From positions 1 through 8,489 of the forward strand of contig CAMDKN010000049.1 of assembly GCA_945901035.1 (NCBI GenBank): 8,489 nt of DNA. The letters are read 5' to 3'. Of the stretch, positions 5,633-8,489 are shown one piece after another. Numbering within the stretch: position 1 is the stretch's first letter; the number at the start of each line of letters is the position of its first letter. The translations under genes and the position numbers were made by a program. The notes beneath the pieces are model-generated. The model was not told the origin of the DNA. It searched no databases and saw nothing but the letters and a program-made list of their open reading frames with translations. The DNA comes from Gulosibacter massiliensis. Its GTDB lineage: Bacteria; Actinomycetota; Actinomycetes; Actinomycetales; Microbacteriaceae.

Positions 5633-7667
5633 TCGCCACGTAATTCGTGAGGGCTAACTGTGCGTCGACGGGTTGTCCGTCTGCGTCAACGAGACGGAAT
5701 TCAACGACGACGAGACCGTTGTGTGGGGAATTGTCCACAATCGAATCATGATCGAAGACAAGTTGAAAAGGTGCGCTTGACGAGATGAGACGATTCGGTT
5801 CGGGGTAACCGTTAACCGTCGTGATCAGTGTGAGACCTTCCGCGGGCGCGTCGTCGAGCGCTAGCGACAGCGTGACCGACTCAACCGCAGGCACGGCATT
5901 CGGGTCGATCGACCACGTGAACGCGGACGCATCACCGGGTCGCGACAGCAGGCCAAGTTTCGACACTGATTGCCAGCCCCAGAGCGCGTGACTTCTCCAC
6001 TCGGTGATTCCGTATCGAGTCTCGGACGGTGCGACGGCAATCGGAGCGGGCCTTACCGCGCAGCGGAACGAGGACACAAGATTGAGATGATCCCACAGGT
6101 AGGAGCGCCTGACCGAAGTGAGCGGTTCGCACATATCGAACTTTCCGCCGGCGCGACCCATTTGGACGAATTGCGTGAAATCGAGCGGTGTGGTCTCCGA
6201 AGCAACGCGATCAATGTGACGCCCCGCGTAGTAACGCGTTCCACAGTTGAGGCAGTGCGCGCGCTCGCTCACCGACAAAGTCGAGTAGAGCTCACTGCGA
6301 CTGAGTTCGTAACGATCGAGTTCCCACCTCCCTTCGATTCCTCGCGAAAAGGTGGTGGGGTTGAAATAGTTGGCGTTGTAGGGAAAGAGTTGGAATTGAA
6401 GCACGGTTGTCACAATCGTCGACGCCACGATGACACCAGCAGCCGTTGGCCATGCTCCGCGAAAACGCTTCAGGTTCCACTTTTCGACGGCGATGAACAG
6501 AACGATCGTCACCAACATCGCCAACCCGGGAAGGATGAACAGGAATTGCCGAAGACCGGACGTGATTCGCGAATCCAGCAGAATGCCGGCGATAGGGAAT
6601 GCGGCGAACTGTATGAAGGTGAAGATGAGCGCCGGTATTGCGAAATCCACATCCGTCGGAGTTGACCGGAAAAGGCGCCTGAGAACGAGCCACATGGCCA
6701 CGAGTGACGCCGCCACGGTGAGGACGAGAATCACTTCGGGTAACTGAGCGGCCGCCCACTTGGGCAAGAAATCCCACGACGGCGGACTAGAGGACATCGT
6801 TCCGTCGGTGTAACTTCCGCGGCGCTGGGGAAAATCCGACGTGTCGGAGAAACTCTTGTACAACAACTTGACGGGGTTCGAAAAAACCCGTGGGTACACG
6901 ATCAACATGGTGAGGTACGACGCAACGACCGCCGTCGTCGGTCGAATCAACCGAGTTGCGATCGAGCGCACAGTGCGCAGGTTTTCGATACGCGTGAGGA
7001 CAAGCACAATGGCGACGAAGGACAGCGCAATCGCAATCCATAGTCCGGGTCGCGTTCCCCAAAAAATGAGCGAGCCTAAATAAAGAAAAACCCAACCGAC
7101 AACGGACGTCACTCGTGTTTGATTTTCTTTGGGAAGCACGGCGGCGATACAACCGACCGTGAACAGGGTAAAACCGGTTGCCGCGGGAATGTCTTTGATG
7201 TTGTAGATCGCCGAACCCGTCCACATCGGGATCGAGACCAAGAGGCACGCAGCGGCCAGCCCCCAGTTACGGGAGCGCGTCACGAGCGAAACTCCCCATC
7301 CTGCAGCAAGGACACCGATGATGGAAAAAGCCCCGACCACGTAATGCCGCGCGGCGAACGCCGCGTCGGAAACCCCGACGACTCCCCAGATTTCGGCTCC
7401 TGAAATCACGGCGACCGCGTGCCCGATCAGCGAAAAGACAGGCCCATAGACGTAGACGAAACCTCGAACACTGTAGGGCTCTCCGTTGCCGTCGAGGCCG
7501 ACCTCGAGTGTGTACAGCCCGTAGTCCAGGAAATTTTGAAGTTTTTCGACGTGAATAAATTCGTCGAAGTAATAGCCCACCTGGCCGACTCCGCTGAAGG
7601 ACAGCGTGAACATCGTGACAAGGTAAAGACCGAAGGCCCACGGGGTGAGTAATCGCAATTTCGTCAC
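5622..7667 (-). CDS. polytopic GT-C type glycosyltransferase with C-terminal extracytoplasmic domain
   Basis: The 681-residue product resembles the PMT/ArnT (GT39-like) transferases, which move a sugar from a polyprenyl-phosphate donor on the outer membrane face. The first segment (8-27) is followed by YYFDEFIHVEK (32-42), where the Asp-Glu pair in the first outer loop is the expected catalytic position. About 11-12 hydrophobic segments run to residue 424, including YNIKDIPAATGF (155-166) and SGLRQFLFILPGL (370-382). PYNANYFNP (429-437) and GIEGRWELDRY (443-453) match a region seen just after the last helix in this family. Residues 425-681 are largely soluble, with four cysteines (472, 475, 513, 536) and a beta-rich end (about 555-681) resembling carbohydrate-associated beta-sandwiches. 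The frame is open back to an ATG at 7889, but that overlaps the divergent gene, so GTG at 7667 with AAGAG upstream is preferred. Acceptor and donor are unknown; context suggests a surface glycan. Confidence 0.72.
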   Translation of the reverse strand: MTKLRLLTPWAFGLYLVTMFTLSFSGVGQVGYYFDEFIHVEKLQNFLDYGLYTLEVGLDGNGEPYSVRGFVYVYGPVFSLIGHAVAVISGAEIWGVVGVSDAAFAARHYVVGAFSIIGVLAAGWGVSLVTRSRNWGLAAACLLVSIPMWTGSAIYNIKDIPAATGFTLFTVGCIAAVLPKENQTRVTSVVGWVFLYLGSLIFWGTRPGLWIAIALSFVAIVLVLTRIENLRTVRSIATRLIRPTTAVVASYLTMLIVYPRVFSNPVKLLYKSFSDTSDFPQRRGSYTDGTMSSSPPSWDFLPKWAAAQLPEVILVLTVAASLVAMWLVLRRLFRSTPTDVDFAIPALIFTFIQFAAFPIAGILLDSRITSGLRQFLFILPGLAMLVTIVLFIAVEKWNLKRFRGAWPTAAGVIVASTIVTTVLQFQLFPYNANYFNPTTFSRGIEGRWELDRYELSRSELYSTLSVSERAHCLNCGTRYYAGRHIDRVASETTPLDFTQFVQMGRAGGKFDMCEPLTSVRRSYLWDHLNLVSSFRCAVRPAPIAVAPSETRYGITEWRSHALWGWQSVSKLGLLSRPGDASAFTWSIDPNAVPAVESVTLSLALDDAPAEGLTLITTVNGYPEPNRLISSSAPFQLVFDHDSIVDNSPHNGLVVVEFRLVDADGQPVDAQLALTNYVATPR

Positions 7668-7672
7668 GGAAT

Positions 7673-7677
7673 CTCTT
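7673..7677 (-). promoter_or_regulatory. ribosome binding site supporting the GTG start at 7667
   Basis: Read leftward, AAGAG lies 5 nt before GTG. The coding sequence then enters the first hydrophobic segment within eight residues, as expected for this family. The site overlaps the palindrome at 7675-7687. Confidence 0.45.
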
Positions 7678-7687
7678 TCTGAGAAAG
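7675..7687. repeat. perfect 13-bp palindrome over the glycosyltransferase ribosome site
   Basis: CTTTCT and AGAAAG flank a single G, a perfect inverted repeat with 6-bp arms. It begins 8 bp upstream of the GTG start and overlaps the ribosome site. A one-base loop cannot form a stable RNA hairpin, so a protein-binding site is the more sensible reading if it is functional at all. Confidence 0.3.
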
Positions 7688-7746
7688 GGCGGAATGTGGC
7701 GCCGGAAGACGGACCCGCACCCAGCGTAACGCATTGCAACTCCTCC

Positions 7747-7774
7747 AATTTGGAAGCGCTCCCGCCTGCGTCAA
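7747..7774 (-). promoter_or_regulatory. weak candidate promoter for the glycosyltransferase
   Basis: Read leftward, TTGACG (7774-7769; 5 of 6 consensus bases) is followed after 16 bp by CAAATT (7752-7747; 3 of 6). The leader would be about 70 nt. The spacer contains most of the operator-like site at 7751-7764. The -10 match is poor. Confidence 0.25.
7751..7764. promoter_or_regulatory. CelR/CebR-like operator match
   Basis: TGGAAGCGCTCCCG matches 12 of 14 bases of TGGGAGCGCTCCCA, the known site of the actinobacterial LacI-family regulators CelR/CebR. It lies in the 178-bp region between two divergent surface-glycan genes. Functional binding is an inference; no such regulator is in this window apart from the LacI protein at 1839, whose likely site differs. 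Confidence 0.4.
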
Positions 7775-7845
7775 ACACCCCTTCGGACGGAGAAACTCGA
7801 TGTGATACCGTTGTTACCGTCGTCAACCCGGGGGAAGAACACGTC

Positions 7846-8489
7846 ATGACATCAGTTTCAATTCCCGTGATGAAGCCTGTTCTCCCCACAATCGACGCGG
7901 TGAACGTCTATCTCGAACGGGTCTACGCGTCGGGGATTTTTAGCAATCGCGGGCCGTTGGTACGAGAACTCGAACAGCGTTACGCGGACTGGTTCAACGT
8001 CTCGGCTGACAATGTTGTCGCGGTGGTGAACGGCACGGTCGCGATCTCGGCGGCGGCACTGTGGGAGGACAATCCCACGTATCTCAGCCCGGAGTGGACG
8101 TTTCCCGCGACCGCGATGGGGGTGCTCAGCGTGGGTGGGTCGGTTGAGTTCCGCGACGTCGATCCAGAGTCGTGGACACTGAGCGTGACCGATGACGATC
8201 TCGCACACGCTGATTCCGTGGTTCCTCTTGTCGTTGCGCCGTTTGGTCATCCCATCGACTTGAGCGACTGGTCCGCTTTTCCTCGGATCATCATTGATGC
8301 CGCCGCGTGTGCGGGAAATCGTCCCGACTTGTCCGGCATGAAAAAAGGGTGGGCCGCCACCATCTCGTTGCACGCGACGAAGGTGCTGGGGTGTGGTGAA
8401 GGTGGCCTCGTCATTTTCGCGGATCCTGCTCGGGCGCAAATTGCCCGCGAATGGATCAACTTTGGGTTTTCGGGTAGCCGCATCACGGA
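7846..8489 (+). CDS. DegT/DnrJ/EryC1 family sugar aminotransferase, 3' end outside window
   Basis: The first 214 residues of a PLP-dependent aminotransferase are visible and the frame stays open to the window edge; full members are usually about 370-400 residues. The opening IFSNRGPLVRELEQRYADWF (31-50) and the PLP-phosphate region NGT (62-64) are typical. W84 in SPEWTFPATA is the ring-stacking position, D151 in IIIDAAA contacts the pyridine nitrogen, and K179 in SLHATKVLGCGEGG carries the cofactor. The SLHATK...GEGG form resembles enzymes that aminate dTDP- or GDP-4-keto-6-deoxysugars (VioA/WecE-like) more than the SFYPTK form of other subgroups. GGGGGAAG (7830-7837) lies 8 nt before the ATG. 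It is divergent from a membrane glycosyltransferase, so it probably makes an amino-deoxysugar for a cell-surface polysaccharide. Sugar and position are inferred. The family also includes secondary-metabolite aminotransferases. Confidence 0.9.
   Translation, partial: MTSVSIPVMKPVLPTIDAVNVYLERVYASGIFSNRGPLVRELEQRYADWFNVSADNVVAVVNGTVAISAAALWEDNPTYLSPEWTFPATAMGVLSVGGSVEFRDVDPESWTLSVTDDDLAHADSVVPLVVAPFGHPIDLSDWSAFPRIIIDAAACAGNRPDLSGMKKGWAATISLHATKVLGCGEGGLVIFADPARAQIAREWINFGFSGSRIT

Noticed and set aside
5970..6665. 231-residue rightward open frame opposite the glycosyltransferase
   Set aside because: Strongly charged, repetitive shadow of a membrane-protein gene with no recognisable domain.
7806..7820. 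TACCGT repeated at 9-bp spacing upstream of the aminotransferase
   Set aside because: Two imperfect 9-bp units are too short to separate from chance, and the promoter match there (TTCGGA-18-TACCGT) is weak.
7668..7889. N-terminal extension of the membrane glycosyltransferase to an ATG at 7889 (74 extra residues)
   Set aside because: It would run antiparallel over the start of the aminotransferase gene and its ribosome site, has a low-complexity polar composition and no ribosome site, whereas GTG at 7667 leads straight into the first membrane segment.
1..8489. Search for tRNA, rRNA, CRISPR arrays, insertion sequences, attachment sites and toxin-antitoxin pairs
   Set aside because: No cloverleaf-like, rRNA-like, transposase or regularly spaced repeat signal was seen; coding density is high and explained by the seven genes.

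Overview
The window looks like chromosomal DNA of a moderately GC-rich bacterium, most likely an actinobacterium. This rests on three things: GC-biased third codon positions, the type of IolE-like isomerase (APISWG near the N-terminus, LHPHVQT, LDTGH, HVHLKD) that is common in actinobacterial polyol clusters, and an acetoacetyl-CoA synthetase next to a TetR-type regulator. The phylum is an inference from protein style, not a proven assignment. I see no rRNA, tRNA, CRISPR array, insertion sequence or phage gene.

There are seven genes in three blocks. Block 1 (1-2849) is a polyol or sugar catabolic module. A truncated IolE-like isomerase/dehydratase gene reads left. Divergent from it, across a 91-bp control region, are a Gfo/Idh/MocA dehydrogenase related to inositol 2-dehydrogenase and a LacI-family repressor only 3 bp behind it. 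The control region holds a near-perfect 14-bp palindrome with a central CG, the kind of site LacI-family proteins bind, placed where it could shut both divergent promoters. The likely logic is that the dehydrogenase oxidises a cyclitol or sugar hydroxyl to a ketone, the IolE-like enzyme dehydrates or isomerises the keto-product, and the repressor releases both transcripts when the substrate appears.

Block 2 (2839-5519, leftward) is a TetR-family regulator followed by acetoacetyl-CoA synthetase, which activates acetoacetate for use as carbon or for polymer and lipid synthesis. The synthetase gene overlaps the convergent repressor gene of block 1 by 11 bp. A 15-bp palindrome upstream of the TetR gene is a candidate autoregulatory site.

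Block 3 (5622-8489) is the edge of a cell-surface glycan region. It has a polytopic GT-C type glycosyltransferase with a large C-terminal domain (leftward) and, divergent from it, the first 214 codons of a DegT/DnrJ/EryC1 sugar aminotransferase that continues past the window. The 178-bp region between them carries a 12/14 match to the actinobacterial CelR/CebR operator.

I found no convincing new multi-gene system. The most informative signals are the candidate operators and the substrate question for block 1.
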